Shown here one piece after another: positions 41,384 to 51,623 of a stretch of 64,000 bases of DNA (positions are counted from its first letter, which is position 1; each line of letters opens with the position of its first letter). Source of the stretch: Mycobacterium branderi (GTDB lineage Bacteria > Actinomycetota > Actinomycetes > Mycobacteriales > Mycobacteriaceae). Where the stretch lies: the NCBI RefSeq assembly GCF_010728725.1, contig NZ_AP022606.1, positions 1,612,001 to 1,676,000 on the forward strand. Direction: 5' to 3'. The translations under genes and the position numbers were made by a program. The notes below the pieces were generated by a model, which was not told the origin of the DNA, searched no databases, and was given only the letters and a program-made list of their open reading frames with translations.

Positions 41384-42231
41384 CGGCGGGCCAGCCAGTC
41401 AGCAAGAGCATTGCCTACCGCGGCGGCGCCCATCGCGTTAGGGTGCAGCGGCGCAGCAGGATTGGCGGCTGCAAACCCTTCGACATAGCGCTCGTCGGGT
41501 GGGGCACACATGTCGTGGCCGACGGACAGCGGCCGGGTGTCGAAGTAGTCGATCCGTTTGTCGGCCGCCAACCGCCGTTGCGTGTCGTCGAGCTCGTTGA
41601 CCTTAGCCTCGAAGTAGTCGGCATCCCTGGGCAGCACCGGCTGCTCGGGAAAACAGCCGCCAGGCCGGATATAGGTCAGGTAGCCGACCAGGACGATGCG
41701 CGCCGCCGGCACCTTGGCGCGGACGTCGTCGACCATCGCAGCCCACACCGGCACGTGCGCGTTGATTGCCGCCGAGATGCTGTCCACGCCGTTGGTCACG
41801 AACCGCTCCACACACGGCGGGGATTCCAGCGACGCTGCCCGGCATTGTGCCGCGTCGCCGGCCAGCCCGACGTCGTTGCCGCCGATGGTGATTGTGATCA
41901 GCGAAGTGTCGGCCTCAACCGCCTCGATTTGCGGCGGCACCGGCCCGCTGGGGGTCGGTTGTGCCCGCGCGATGATGTCGTCGGTCGTTGCGCCGCTGCA
42001 GGTGACGTCGGCGAAGCTCGTCGCACCCAAGCGGCGGGCAAGCACCGACGGATAGTCGTTGGTCGACTTGTCGCAGCCCGGCGGTGGCGCGGGGTCCGGC
42101 ACGCCGGGGGCGGCGGCGGCCGAGTCGCCCATTGCGACATAGTTCGACAGTGGTCGTGCCCCGGTGGGCGAAGACGGGCTGCAGGCCACCGCGCATGCGC
42201 TCAACAGCGACGCCAGAGCGGCCAGTCTCAC
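41380..42231 (-). CDS. SGNH/GDSL hydrolase lipoprotein
   Basis: Protein of 283 residues. A lipoprotein signal with lipobox AVAC puts the lipidated cysteine at residue 17. SGNH blocks are visible: YVAMGDSAAAA (nucleophile Ser37), TCSGATTDD, ITIGGNDVGLAG and the late APLHPNAMGAAAVG with the catalytic histidine. Cysteine pairs suggest extracytoplasmic folding. It is likely an esterase or lipase on the outer face of the membrane. GTG 42231 overlaps the stop of a 45-residue frame upstream (GTGA). Confidence 0.87.
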   Translation of the reverse strand: MRLAALASLLSACAVACSPSSPTGARPLSNYVAMGDSAAAAPGVPDPAPPPGCDKSTNDYPSVLARRLGATSFADVTCSGATTDDIIARAQPTPSGPVPPQIEAVEADTSLITITIGGNDVGLAGDAAQCRAASLESPPCVERFVTNGVDSISAAINAHVPVWAAMVDDVRAKVPAARIVLVGYLTYIRPGGCFPEQPVLPRDADYFEAKVNELDDTQRRLAADKRIDYFDTRPLSVGHDMCAPPDERYVEGFAAANPAAPLHPNAMGAAAVGNALADWLARR

Positions 42232-42365
42232 CGATGCTTGTCGGAGTCTTCGGACTCCTGCTGCACCTTCTTGCCCGTCGCGGTGGACTCCCTGAGCTCC
42301 TTTTTGGCCTCGCCGGCCTCGTCGGCCATCTCCTTGACGGTTTCGTCGCCTTCTTCAGCACGCAT
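42228..42365 (-). CDS. Very small highly charged protein coupled to the SGNH lipoprotein gene
   Basis: A frame of 45 residues, MRAEEGDETVKEMADEAGEA then KKELRESTATGKKVQQESED, ends four bases into the lipoprotein gene. It is rich in Glu, Lys, Asp and Ala, fully helical in prediction by eye, without signal or membrane segment. The frame is open further upstream to 42497 but that part is not protein-like. Translational coupling and composition argue that it is real; I do not recognise a family. Confidence 0.5.
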   Translation of the reverse strand: MRAEEGDETVKEMADEAGEAKKELRESTATGKKVQQESEDSDKHR

Positions 42366-42411
42366 GGCCCCGGAATACCCACCATCGGCCGCCGCCAATC
42401 GCGAACGCGGA

Positions 42412-42447
42412 GTTGTTGCACGCAAATCGCAAAAACCGTGCAACAAC
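42412..42447 (-). terminator. Perfect hairpin downstream of embB
   Basis: GTTGTTGCACG at 42412-42422 and CGTGCAACAAC at 42437-42447 are perfect inverted repeats of 11 bases around a 14-base A-rich loop. It lies 14 bases beyond the embB stop in the minus direction, a probable terminator of the embA-embB operon. It sits also upstream of the 45-residue gene. Confidence 0.75.
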
Positions 42448-42460
42448 GCCACTTTCGGGG

Positions 42461-45400
42461 CTACGGCTTGATACGGATCTGGCCCGGCGACCACCATCCG
42501 CTGCGGGTCGCGGTACCCAGGTCGAGCTGGGCCGGCTGCGCGTCGACGATCGTGTCGAATTTACGCAGAGAACCCCAGTCGCGGCCCCAGTCCCGCGACA
42601 GGTAGGTGGCCATCACATGCGCACGCAGCAGCACGTCGGTGATGCCCAGCAGGCCGCCGTTGACGCCGTCCTCCCAGGTGTCGGTGTCCTGCTTCTTGGC
42701 CATGTAGTCCGGGGTGATGCGGAACTTCGGGATCTCGGTGACGCCGTTGGCGTGCAGCATCGGGTGCTGGCACGGGAAGGCCAGCCCCACCGCCCAGTCC
42801 ATCAGCACCGGCTGCGACGAGCCGACGTACTCCTGCAGCGAGCGCAGCTCGGGTACCCGCGGCGGGGTGACCGCGATCCAGTCCTCCGGGGTCAGCGACA
42901 GATCGTCGGCCACCACCCGGACGGCCACCGCGTCGCCGGGAATCTTGTCACGGGCGAACCGCAGGTTGCGCCACGCCTTGGGCTGTTCGCCGTACAGGTC
43001 GTCGGGCACTAGCCGCCCGGCCGGCGCCAGGTCGGCACGGGCATACTCCAGCACCACGGTCTGCCCGTCGGTGTGCCCGTGCAACACGCTGTTGCCGGCG
43101 ATCTTGCCCGCTGCGGTCACGACTACCAGCGGATGCCCGTCGTCACGCTTGGGCAGTTGATACCAGGCCGAGGCGAGCCGGCTCTCCTGCTGCGGGCCCG
43201 TCGTGTAACTGCCGGCCACCGGCACCCGGGCGGGGTCAAGGCCGTAGGGCAGCGGCACCGTCGAGCCGTTGAGGCCCGGCGTCTTCAGCTTGGTGGGGGC
43301 ATCCCAGTCGTAGTCGACGCCGGGCTGCGGCGGTGACGCCATCCGAATCGCCTCGGCCACAGTGTGTTCCGGCACGCCGTCGGGGCTGAAGCCGACGGGG
43401 TTCACGCCACCCAAGGAACCCAGCGAACCGTAGTCGCCGGGCAGCGCGGGCATGAAGCCGGCGTTGGTGTCGGGTTCGACCAGGACGTCGTCGGCCAGCC
43501 CACAGCCACCGGTGAACGCGCGCAGGTTGGCCCAGCCGTTGGAGTAAGTGGGATATTGGCGCACGATCCCGGCCACCATCGACGCGACGAACACGCACAC
43601 CATGAAACCCGCCGCGATCGGCACCGGCGCGGCTGTCAGCGCGCGGCCCAGCCGGCCCTCGCCACGGTCTCGGGGCGCGAAGTGCAGCCAGGTGGCATAC
43701 AGCGCAGTCAGCGCAAACAGCACGAAAAATATTGTGCTGATGGTGATTCCGTCGATCTTGGGCATCGCGCTGTTGAACGGCACGCCGTAGCTGGACACGT
43801 ACCACCAGCCGTTGGTGGTGGCGAAGCACAACGCCAGCATGAAAAACACCGCCGCCACGAACGCCATCCGGTTGCGCGACCAGCGCAACACCTTCGGCGA
43901 AACCAGCACCGTGGTCAGCGCCGCCATGGCCGCACCGACCGCGGCGAACAGGCCGAAGTGGTGCACCCACTTGGTGGGGGTGAACATCAAGAAGAACATC
44001 GTGCCGAATATGACACCCATCAGCCGCCAGGCCGGCCCGCGGGCCACACCCGGAACCCGCTTGCGGCGCAACATGATAAAGAGTGCCCCGAGCAGGCACA
44101 GGAAGGTGACGAGGAAGCCGAACCGCCGCGACAGCGACCCGTCGACGGTGGGCAGGATCAGGTAGTAGTAGCGCAGGTTCTCGGTGTACCAGGCCTGGCT
44201 GGGTCCGATCGCACTGCGAATCCTGGTGGCCTCGAACACGGTTGACAGCGTCTGGTCGGCGAACACGACCGGCAGGATCACGAAGCCGGCTGCCAGCAGC
44301 GGGGCCACCAGCGGCCAGGTGCCGACCAGTCGATGCCGTCGCACCAGGATCCGCAGGATCGGGCGACCACCGGCGACCAACGCCGCCACCGCGATCAGTC
44401 CGGTCGGCTGGATGCCGAGTGTGAACGCGGCGGCGACGATCGCCAGCGCCGCGGGCGTCATCCGGCCCGAGTACATCGACCGCTCGATCAGCACGTAGGT
44501 GATCAGCGACCCGACCGCGATGATGCCCTCGGGCCGCAGACCGTTGTTGAACGGCATCCACGCCGCCAGCAGCACCAGGCCCGCGGCCCACAGCGCGGCC
44601 TTGCTCGACGCCACCGCCGGACCCAGTCGGGGCAGCACCTCACGGGACAGCAGCAGCCAGCACACCAGCCCGGCGACCAAGTCCGGCAACCGAATCCAGA
44701 TGCTCTGGTCGCTGACATGGGTCATCAGCGCCAGCAGGTTGTAGTACCAGCCGAACGGGTCTTCGGGGCTGCCGAACCAGCGGAAGTAGTTGGACATGTA
44801 GCCGGCGTGGTCGGCGACGCGGGCCATCCCCAGGATGTAGCCGTCGTCGGAAGAGTTGGCCCCGATCACGTGCCAGAGCAGGAACGCGAAGATCACCGTC
44901 GCGTCGGCCAGACTGAAACCGTGCCAGCGGCCCGGGATCAACCGGCGCATCCGGCGCCCGTCCATCCGGTCCAGTCGCCACAGCGCAATCAGCGCGACGA
45001 CGGTCGATGCGATCGCGAGCACAATCGCCGTCAGCTTCAAAACCGTTGGCTTGGTGGAGAATCGGGTGTCGATGGTCGCTGAGAGCCGCAGCCCGGGCGG
45101 CGCCGGGCCGGTCAGGTCGGTGAACACCCCGACGATCTGCGGGCGCAGGTTGGGATCCGGGAAGCCCGACGGCTGCCCGGGTGGCCCGGGCAGGCCGACA
45201 AACGTGGCGAAGGTGCCGGCATGCGTGGAGGTGATCTCGATCCGCTGACACTGGGCACCGGCCACCAGATTGCGTGGTGCGCTGGCGATCACCACGTTGC
45301 GGTCGGTGACGTCGACGCGTTGGCTGCTGACGTTGACGAACAGCCCCTGCAGCGAGGCGTCCTTGCCCTGTTTGGGTGCGGTGCCCAACACCAGCCCGCC

Positions 45401-45664
45401 CTTCGGCGGCAGCGTGTTCACCACGTCGCACGGCACGGTCACTGTCACCGCGACCGGGGTCTGCGAAATCAGCGGTGCCGTAACGTTTGTGAACTGCCCC
45501 TGTTGAGGCCAGTTCAGCGTGGCGGTGGTCTGCACGACGGGCAACAGCGGTGTCGCCACCGACAGCACGAAGCCGATCAGGCCGGCGATCGTCGCCACCC
45601 AGCGCGCCACCTGCACCTCGCGGTCGGCGGTCTCGGTAACAGTGGATTCCTGCGTCACGGTCAT
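42461..45664 (-). CDS. embB: Arabinosyltransferase EmbB
   Basis: Protein of 1067 residues that adds alpha-(1,3) branches in arabinogalactan from decaprenyl-phospho-arabinose. GT-C fold with about 13-15 helices: [23 protein letters not shown] is the first, followed by a periplasmic carbohydrate-binding loop, then the catalytic [12 protein letters not shown] segment with Asp273 and Asp274. Met280 occupies the position of Met306 in M. tuberculosis EmbB, whose substitution gives ethambutol resistance; here it is the wild-type methionine. The C-terminal carbohydrate-binding domain follows from about 700. ATG 45664 overlaps the embA stop (ATGA). Confidence 0.96.
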   Translation of the reverse strand: MTVTQESTVTETADREVQVARWVATIAGLIGFVLSVATPLLPVVQTTATLNWPQQGQFTNVTAPLISQTPVAVTVTVPCDVVNTLPPKGGLVLGTAPKQGKDASLQGLFVNVSSQRVDVTDRNVVIASAPRNLVAGAQCQRIEITSTHAGTFATFVGLPGPPGQPSGFPDPNLRPQIVGVFTDLTGPAPPGLRLSATIDTRFSTKPTVLKLTAIVLAIASTVVALIALWRLDRMDGRRMRRLIPGRWHGFSLADATVIFAFLLWHVIGANSSDDGYILGMARVADHAGYMSNYFRWFGSPEDPFGWYYNLLALMTHVSDQSIWIRLPDLVAGLVCWLLLSREVLPRLGPAVASSKAALWAAGLVLLAAWMPFNNGLRPEGIIAVGSLITYVLIERSMYSGRMTPAALAIVAAAFTLGIQPTGLIAVAALVAGGRPILRILVRRHRLVGTWPLVAPLLAAGFVILPVVFADQTLSTVFEATRIRSAIGPSQAWYTENLRYYYLILPTVDGSLSRRFGFLVTFLCLLGALFIMLRRKRVPGVARGPAWRLMGVIFGTMFFLMFTPTKWVHHFGLFAAVGAAMAALTTVLVSPKVLRWSRNRMAFVAAVFFMLALCFATTNGWWYVSSYGVPFNSAMPKIDGITISTIFFVLFALTALYATWLHFAPRDRGEGRLGRALTAAPVPIAAGFMVCVFVASMVAGIVRQYPTYSNGWANLRAFTGGCGLADDVLVEPDTNAGFMPALPGDYGSLGSLGGVNPVGFSPDGVPEHTVAEAIRMASPPQPGVDYDWDAPTKLKTPGLNGSTVPLPYGLDPARVPVAGSYTTGPQQESRLASAWYQLPKRDDGHPLVVVTAAGKIAGNSVLHGHTDGQTVVLEYARADLAPAGRLVPDDLYGEQPKAWRNLRFARDKIPGDAVAVRVVADDLSLTPEDWIAVTPPRVPELRSLQEYVGSSQPVLMDWAVGLAFPCQHPMLHANGVTEIPKFRITPDYMAKKQDTDTWEDGVNGGLLGITDVLLRAHVMATYLSRDWGRDWGSLRKFDTIVDAQPAQLDLGTATRSGWWSPGQIRIKP

Positions 45665-48600
45665 GGCAGTGCTCGAATCGGTCCTTGTCGGCTCCAGCCG
45701 TAGACGGTGGTGACGCCCTGCTCGATCACGGCATTCGGCGCCCGATCAGTCGGCACGAAGCGGTGATACGCCTCCACCGACCCCCAGTCCCGGTACCAGT
45801 CGTCGCGCAGGTACGTCGGGATGGTCGACGTCCACAGCATCGCCGTGGTGAACAGGAACGGCCCGCCGTCCTCGGCCGACTGCCACAGGTTCGACGACGC
45901 GGCGGTCTGCTTGTGGTCGGGCAGAATCCGGTAGTCCGGAAGTTCCGCAACGCCAAGGTGTTCGGAGAACGGCCGCTGGCAGGGGAAGTTCGCGGCGGTC
46001 GCGATGTCGAGCAGCACCGGCGCCTGGGACCCGATCAATTGCTGCAGGGTCTCCAGCACCGGAACCCGCGGCGGGGTGAACGCAAACCACTGCTCGGAAC
46101 TCAAGTTAGGGTCGTAGGCGACGATGCGCGCCGCGTTGGCCTGCGCCGGGGCCGTCCTCAACGGGAACCGCAAGTTCCGCCACGCCGGCTGCGGACCCAG
46201 GTCGATCGGATACACCTGGCCCAGCGGTTGCGTTGTGCCGTCAGGGTTTCGGACACCCCACTCCAGTTTCAGCTGTTGGCCGTAGCTGAAGTCGCCGTCC
46301 TCTTTGTAGGACCAGATCGCGCCGGCGGCCGAGACGACCACAAGTGGCCGGTCCTGGGTGCGCGGCGGCAGCTGATACCACGCCGAGGTGGCGGTGGCGG
46401 CCAGGCTGTTCTCCCCGTAGCTGCCCATCACCGGGGTGCGAGCCGGGTCCAGGCCGAACGGCAGCGCCGCCCGCGAACCGTTCACCCCGACCGCGCCGTA
46501 GCCGCCGGCGGTGCCCGCCGAGTCGCTGATCGCGGCGTTGGGCTTGTTGGGCGAGGCGTCGGAGTTGACCAGCCCCGGCTTGGACACCACCGGATCCGAC
46601 TGCAGGTCTTTGCCGACGCCGTTGGGGCTGAAGCCGACCGGGTTCACGCCGCCCAGCGGACCCGCCGGACCGTATGCCTGTCCCGGAAAAGGTTGCAGCA
46701 GACCGGCATTGGTGTCCGGCTCGGCCAGCACGTCGTCGGCCATCGCGCAACTGCGCTCCGACAGGCCGGATTTCAGCGCGGCGAGATTGGCCTTGGCGGT
46801 GGTGTACATCGGGTAGCGGACGGCGGCGGCCTTGGCCATCGAGCCGACCTCGGCGAGCACCATGATCGCCGCCACCACCAGCAGCGGGGTGGAGGCCAGG
46901 ATGCGGTTGCGGCGGGTGGGCTTGATCTCGGTGTGCCCGGCGTAGTCCATCCGGAAGTGCTGCCAGGCGGCCAGCAGTCCGGTCGCGATCGAGGCCGCCA
47001 GGAACATCGACGTCACCGGGTGGCTGGCGATGACCGGCTGGATGTCGAACCACGGCACCCCGTAGTTGCCGACGTAGAACCAGCCGTTGATTCCCGAAGT
47101 CGCCCAGGCCAGCACGAACAGCAGCCCGGTGATGTACAGGGTCAGGTTGCGGCGGCTGTGCAGCCCGACTCGCGCGAACGCGAACCCGGTGACCGCGCCC
47201 AGCGCGCCGGCCAGTCCCGCGAACGCACCGAACTGCACCGCCCATTTCGTCGGCGTGAACGTCAGCAGCAGCAGACCCGCCGCGGTGGTGCCGATCAGCC
47301 GCCACACCGCCCCGCTGGCCAGACCCGCCACCCGGCCGCGCCGCAGGAGCACCACCAGGGCGCCGAAAAGGCAGAAGAACAGCACCAGCCACGCGAAGCG
47401 CCGGGTCATCGAGCCGTCCGCGTTGCTCTCGACCGTGACGAAGTAGTAGCGCAGCCACTCCTGATACCAGGCGATCGTCGGGCCGACCTTGTATTTGATG
47501 CGCGCCGACTCGCCGACCGTGGCCAGCGTCTGCGACCGGAACACCACGACGGTGATCAGCGACAGCGACGCCGTCAACACCGCAAGCGGCGCCAACAGCC
47601 CGTCGGCCGGTCGGCGCGTCGCGATCATCCGGGCGATCGCCCGGGCGCCGGTCAGCAGCGCAGCTACCGCGATCAGCCCCTGCGGCGCCAGCGTCGCGGT
47701 CAGCATCGCGACGATGATCGCCACCGCCGCCGGCACCAGCCGCCGGGTGGCGATCGCGCTCTCCACCAGTGCCCAGGTGGCGATCACGCCCAGCGCGATC
47801 AGCGGCTCGGGCCGCAGACCGTTGTTGAACGGCAGCCAGGCGGCCAGGAACACCGCGCCGGCAGTCCACACCGCGACCCGGTTGGACGCCAGGCCGCCCT
47901 TGCCGGGGCCCAGCCGCCGCAGCGCGTAGCGGCTGATGATCAGCCAGCAGACGATCCCGGCCAGTGTGGCCGGCAGCCGCATCCACACCCCGGCCGTGCT
48001 CACTGTCGCCAGGTGCGCCAATACCGCCGGATACCAGTCGAACGGGGCCTCGGTGGTCCCGAAGAACCGGTAGTAGTTGGCCAGGTAGCCGGCCTGCCGG
48101 GAGACCCGGGCGATGGTCAGGTTGTAGCCGTCGTCCGAGGAGGTGGCGCCGATGACGTGCCACAGCAGCAGGGTGCCGACGACGCCGACGTCGGCGAGCC
48201 AGGTCGCGAGTCCCGCCCGCCAGATGTGCCGCCAGTTGCGGGGTGCGCGGCGGCCGGAGCGCCGGTCCAGGATCCCCAGCGCGACGATCGCGGCCAGCAC
48301 TGACAGTGTGCCCAGGCCCATCACGGCCTTCTTCAGCATGGTGGGGGCGGTGATGAACCGGGTGTCGATGTCGACGCGGACGGACAGCCCCGGTTGGGCG
48401 GGCACTTTGAGGTCGGTGAAGACGCCGCCGACCTGAGGCTTCTTCTCGGGTGCGAGTTTGCCGGCCGCTCCGGGGATCCCGACGAAATCCGCGTTTGCTC
48501 CGCCGGCGTCGGCCCAGATGTGCAGCACGCTGCAGGCGCCGGCGGCGATCGCGGAGCGGGGTGCGACGGTGGCCACCGTGTCGCGGAACGCGACGACGAC

Positions 48601-48936
48601 GGTGTCTTTGTTGGCGCGCACGAACAGCCCGTTCTTGCCGGTCTCGAAACCGTCGGACGGCAGGGTCGACAGCACCAGGCCACCGGCCGTGGGCAGGCTG
48701 GCGATCGCCGGGCAGGGGATGGAGATGTCCAGAGCCCGCGGCGCCCCGGACACCAGCGGCGCGGTGATGTCGGTGACGTGGCCGTCTTTGCTGCCCTGCG
48801 GCCAGAGAATCGTCGCGGTGGTCTGCTTGACCGGTAGCAACGGAACGATGCCGCACAGCAGCACCCCCGCGATTCCCGCGATGACGGCGATGAGGCGCTC
48901 GATCCGCTGCGTCGATCGCTCGTCGTCGTGGGGCAC
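45661..48936 (-). CDS. embA: Arabinosyltransferase EmbA
   Basis: Protein of 1091 residues, partner of EmbB in arabinogalactan branching. First helix [25 protein letters not shown]; catalytic-loop segment [16 protein letters not shown] with the aspartate pair near 268-269; then the long helical region and a periplasmic C-terminal domain with [13 protein letters not shown] and [19 protein letters not shown]. The frame extends to 49137 but GTG 48936 gives the family start PHDDERS. Upstream lies a 138-base gap and a divergent gene, so the gene must have its own promoter here rather than reading on from embC. Confidence 0.96.
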   Translation of the reverse strand: MPHDDERSTQRIERLIAVIAGIAGVLLCGIVPLLPVKQTTATILWPQGSKDGHVTDITAPLVSGAPRALDISIPCPAIASLPTAGGLVLSTLPSDGFETGKNGLFVRANKDTVVVAFRDTVATVAPRSAIAAGACSVLHIWADAGGANADFVGIPGAAGKLAPEKKPQVGGVFTDLKVPAQPGLSVRVDIDTRFITAPTMLKKAVMGLGTLSVLAAIVALGILDRRSGRRAPRNWRHIWRAGLATWLADVGVVGTLLLWHVIGATSSDDGYNLTIARVSRQAGYLANYYRFFGTTEAPFDWYPAVLAHLATVSTAGVWMRLPATLAGIVCWLIISRYALRRLGPGKGGLASNRVAVWTAGAVFLAAWLPFNNGLRPEPLIALGVIATWALVESAIATRRLVPAAVAIIVAMLTATLAPQGLIAVAALLTGARAIARMIATRRPADGLLAPLAVLTASLSLITVVVFRSQTLATVGESARIKYKVGPTIAWYQEWLRYYFVTVESNADGSMTRRFAWLVLFFCLFGALVVLLRRGRVAGLASGAVWRLIGTTAAGLLLLTFTPTKWAVQFGAFAGLAGALGAVTGFAFARVGLHSRRNLTLYITGLLFVLAWATSGINGWFYVGNYGVPWFDIQPVIASHPVTSMFLAASIATGLLAAWQHFRMDYAGHTEIKPTRRNRILASTPLLVVAAIMVLAEVGSMAKAAAVRYPMYTTAKANLAALKSGLSERSCAMADDVLAEPDTNAGLLQPFPGQAYGPAGPLGGVNPVGFSPNGVGKDLQSDPVVSKPGLVNSDASPNKPNAAISDSAGTAGGYGAVGVNGSRAALPFGLDPARTPVMGSYGENSLAATATSAWYQLPPRTQDRPLVVVSAAGAIWSYKEDGDFSYGQQLKLEWGVRNPDGTTQPLGQVYPIDLGPQPAWRNLRFPLRTAPAQANAARIVAYDPNLSSEQWFAFTPPRVPVLETLQQLIGSQAPVLLDIATAANFPCQRPFSEHLGVAELPDYRILPDHKQTAASSNLWQSAEDGGPFLFTTAMLWTSTIPTYLRDDWYRDWGSVEAYHRFVPTDRAPNAVIEQGVTTVYGWSRQGPIRALP

Positions 48937-49074
48937 GAGGGTCGATCGTAGGCGACCGTCCTGCGACGATGCTCGCCGCCGCGCGGCGCGCTGAGGACCC
49001 GGACAAATGGGACGGTGCTTAGGCTGCTGACGATGCTGCCCGGAACGGCGGATCACCGGCGATAAACTCCGACC

Positions 49075-49902
49075 GTGACCGACCCGCACGCGAGTCATGT
49101 TTCGCCGGCCGACCAAGAAAGCGACCGAGCCAGGCAAAACAAAATACTGAGAAGGCTTGCTCTTTCTTTGTCGGGCGGCACTGCGGTGTTCTGTGCGGGA
49201 GCAGCAATTGTTGCTGTGCTATATGGCCGCTATTTGCTGACAGCCTTGCTGGTCGGTGCGACGACGTTGTGCGTCATCCCGTTCGTTCAGTGGCTGTACA
49301 TCGCGAGGTTTGTGCCACGCGCAATGGCGGACTCGTCCGGTACAACGCTGCGTCTCGATCGGCGTCTCGACGTGCTTAGTGCGGTCCTGATGCTCGACGC
49401 GGCCGTGGACTTGGGATCCTGGGCAGTCCTCGGACACCTGCACATAGTGACTGTGCCTTTTCCTGAAGAACTCCATCGCGATTACTTGATCATGTTCGGT
49501 GGCCCCGCGGTGGTATGCGCCGTATTGGTGTGGCTGATGATCAAACGCCGGGGCGGGGGCTATGTACGACTGACCCCGGAGGGATTTGTTTTCGCGGAAG
49601 GCCTCGTTGCCAAGAGAGGTACGTGGTCCGACGTCACCGCAGTCACCGACGTGGCTCCGAAGCGTTCCTATGGTTGGGGTCCGTTCAAGCTCACTTTCTC
49701 GCATGCTTACGCGTTGTGCCCCATCACCATCGCGATGGCTAACGGGAAACTGATGACCGTGAAGCAGGCGGGCCTTTACGCGACCGATGGCGATGCGCTG
49801 AGAGAGGTGGTGCGGTTCTATTGGCAGCACCCCGGTTACCGGGTCGAGCTGACGGACGGCCGAGCATTACAGCGATTGCGGGATGCGCAATTCGAGGCTT
49901 GA
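49075..49902 (+). CDS. Membrane protein with probable PH-like domain, unknown function
   Basis: Protein of 275 residues. Hydrophobic helices at about 30-50 ([20 protein letters not shown]), 54-75, 100-120 and 140-158, then a C-terminal domain with strands [55 protein letters not shown] resembling bacterial PH domains, and a final helix. GTG 49075; base composition is slightly less GC-rich than the emb genes. It is divergent from embA and 93 bases upstream of the EspA-like gene, so it may be co-expressed with that pair. No function is known to me. Confidence 0.7.
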   Translation: MTDPHASHVSPADQESDRARQNKILRRLALSLSGGTAVFCAGAAIVAVLYGRYLLTALLVGATTLCVIPFVQWLYIARFVPRAMADSSGTTLRLDRRLDVLSAVLMLDAAVDLGSWAVLGHLHIVTVPFPEELHRDYLIMFGGPAVVCAVLVWLMIKRRGGGYVRLTPEGFVFAEGLVAKRGTWSDVTAVTDVAPKRSYGWGPFKLTFSHAYALCPITIAMANGKLMTVKQAGLYATDGDALREVVRFYWQHPGYRVELTDGRALQRLRDAQFEA

Positions 49903-49995
49903 CTGACTGGCATTTTCGTGTGAGGCAACCCATCCGAGGATTGGTAGCCTGAGCGGTAGTTGCGCTAGCCAGGTGCTTCGGCGAGGGGATTTTGC

Positions 49996-50739
49996 GTGGG
50001 CGACCTCAGGGACATCTACGAGAGTTTCAATTTTTGGAAGGGTCTTGCCTACGACCACCCAAAAGGCGTCGAGAAGGACACCGCGTGGTCGCTGACAGGA
50101 ATCGGTGCTGACTTTGTCGGTTTCACCCACACCTTGGGGACGCAACTCGGCAAAAAGCTGGGCGCGACCATCCCCGAAGCCGCAGAACTGCCCGTGATCG
50201 AAAACGGGCTGCTGGCAATGATGGCCATGGCCAACATGCTCGGATTTGGAGACCCGGAGACGGGAAACGGATTTGCGAAGGGCGCCAACGCATTCAATCG
50301 GATCGGCGAAACGCTGGGATCTACCCACCCGCCGGACAGCTGGGAGGGGTCCGCGTCGGAAACATACGGCGAGCGAAACAAAGAGCAGCAGCAGCGCGCG
50401 GCCGAGATGGCGGAAAATGACAAGACGGTGAAAGAAGTCCTGCACCGCGAGTCCGAGCAGGTCGAGAAGACAAGGGAAACAATCGACCACAACTCGACCG
50501 TCCTCACGCTGTCCATCATCCCGGCATTGACCGCGATGCTTTGGAATATCCCGCCGGGCAGCGGCGAAGCAGTCTCGCTCGGCATCCAAGTCGCTGCCGT
50601 CGCCGGCACCTTGCCTCCCTGCCTTCAAGCGTTTGAGCGCATGACGTCCGACGCCGCGCACAATGCGACCTTGATCCGACGGGCTGGAGCCGGATACGAC
50701 CGCATCGCGGCAGACGCGCATCCAACCGGCGCCCAATAG
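49996..50739 (+). CDS. EspA-like type VII secretion (ESX)-associated protein
   Basis: Protein of 247 residues. A long helical N-terminal part leads to DSWEGSASETYGERNKEQQQ (W116-x-G118), then a charged helix EMAENDKTVKEVLHRESEQVEKTRETI and a hydrophobic segment LSIIPALTAMLW. This reproduces the WxG-turn and following helix of EspA/EspE-type proteins, here much shorter than EspA (about 390 residues). It is followed 23 bases on by an EspC-like gene, the usual partner. No ESX core genes lie in the window. GTG 49996 with AGGGGA upstream. Co-secretion with EspC-like protein is inferred. Confidence 0.7.
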   Translation: MGDLRDIYESFNFWKGLAYDHPKGVEKDTAWSLTGIGADFVGFTHTLGTQLGKKLGATIPEAAELPVIENGLLAMMAMANMLGFGDPETGNGFAKGANAFNRIGETLGSTHPPDSWEGSASETYGERNKEQQQRAAEMAENDKTVKEVLHRESEQVEKTRETIDHNSTVLTLSIIPALTAMLWNIPPGSGEAVSLGIQVAAVAGTLPPCLQAFERMTSDAAHNATLIRRAGAGYDRIAADAHPTGAQ

Positions 50740-50762
50740 TCCACCGCAGAAAGGAATTACGC

Positions 50763-51080
50763 ATGGGCGGCGAATTACAGGTAAGTCCTGGCGATTTGCG
50801 CAAACTGTCGACTCAGCATCGCCAGGTCGCCAGCGATATTGCCGCGGCCGATATGGCGACCCGGGACACCGGCGTGAATGTCGGCAGCTCACACGGCCTG
50901 GTGTGCTCGTTGACCACTGCGGCGGTATTGGCCGCTGAACAGTCCCGTACCAAGGCGGCTAAGGGGATGCAAGCGGTGTCGCATGACCTTGCCGGGAAAC
51001 TGGATTCAGCCGCTTCCCAGTACGAGGGCACCGACCGGCAAGAAGGCGGCCACCTCGACGGGCAGATGCATCCGGGCTAA
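50763..51080 (+). CDS. EspC-like type VII secretion target
   Basis: Protein of 105 residues: LQVSPGDLRKLSTQHRQVASDI, then SSHGLVCSLTTAAVLAAEQ, AVSHDLAGKLDSAASQYEGTD. The pattern is that of EspC (HG...C, helix, LA..L..AA..Y), and Y87-EGT-D91 is the type VII YxxxD secretion signal. It follows the EspA-like gene at 23 bases with AGAAAGGAAT upstream of the ATG. EspC and EspA are co-secreted by ESX-1 in M. tuberculosis; a similar pairing is likely here. The glycine-rich charged tail is short. Confidence 0.75.
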   Translation: MGGELQVSPGDLRKLSTQHRQVASDIAAADMATRDTGVNVGSSHGLVCSLTTAAVLAAEQSRTKAAKGMQAVSHDLAGKLDSAASQYEGTDRQEGGHLDGQMHPG

Positions 51081-51094
51081 TGCCAAGCGCGTCA

Positions 51095-51322
51095 TCACTT
51101 CTTGCTGGGAATGACGATGACGACGATGAGCGTGATGATGCTGAAGAACAGACCCAGGATGCCCCAGCCGAACGGGTTGCGTCCCTTCATGCCGGCAATC
51201 AGCGCGCACACGATCGCGGCGATGATGCTTCCGATGGCAACGAATATCCCCTTGATACCCCGCAAAATGAGGCCCGCGGCTTGAGGGTCTGCCTGGGCGG
51301 CGAGAATCAGCGAATGCAACAT
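51095..51322 (-). CDS. Small two-helix membrane protein
   Basis: Protein of 75 residues with membrane segments near 25-46 (IFVAIGSIIAAIVCALIAG) and 53-71 (GWGILGLFFSIITLIVVIVI), joined by a short basic loop MKGRNPF. It ends PSKK. A GAAAGAAGG ribosome-binding site precedes the ATG. Last gene of the minus-strand operon from the STAS gene; convergent with the EspC-like gene at 14 bases. No known function. Confidence 0.65.
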   Translation of the reverse strand: MLHSLILAAQADPQAAGLILRGIKGIFVAIGSIIAAIVCALIAGMKGRNPFGWGILGLFFSIITLIVVIVIPSKK

Positions 51323-51344
51323 TGCGAACCTTCTTTCAGGGTGA

Positions 51345-51623
51345 TCAGCCGTGCGGCGCCTCGGAGATCTTGCTGTCTTGCTTGCCGACTGTTTGACAAT
51401 AGGTCGTCACGGACAGGCGAGTCGTCGAGATCTGGAGTTCGCCGGGCTCAGATCCGTTCTTGTCCTTGAGCATCTTGCTGACCTCTTCGTTCTGTTTTTT
51501 CTCGTCCTGGCTGGTGAAGTCCTTGCACTTGGTGTCGCCGCCGGTGTTCACGACTTCTGAGGCTGAGCATCCGCTGAACAGCCACATGGTGACCGCGATC
51601 GCCGCGCATGCAATGGGTTTCAT
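51345..51623 (-). CDS. Small lipoprotein, possibly HdeA-like
   Basis: Protein of 92 residues with a lipoprotein signal (lipobox FSGC). The mature part EVVNTGGDTKCKDFTSQDEK and LQISTTRLSVTTYCQTVGKQDSKI has two conserved cysteines spaced as in HdeA-like acid-stress chaperones, but that assignment is tentative. The ATG at 51623 overlaps the glgX stop (ATGA), so it is translationally coupled. The longer upstream frame is shadow. Confidence 0.65.
   Translation of the reverse strand: MKPIACAAIAVTMWLFSGCSASEVVNTGGDTKCKDFTSQDEKKQNEEVSKMLKDKNGSEPGELQISTTRLSVTTYCQTVGKQDSKISEAPHG

Noticed and set aside
45685-48303. 872-codon plus-strand frame opposite embA
   Set aside because: Antisense shadow typical of GC-rich genes, rich in Arg, Gln and His, with no motif.
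46241-49006. Long minus-strand open frame of 921 codons inside embA
   Set aside because: It is the +1 shadow of embA; its composition is Arg/Ala/Gly-heavy without any domain, while the embA frame shows helices and conserved motifs throughout.
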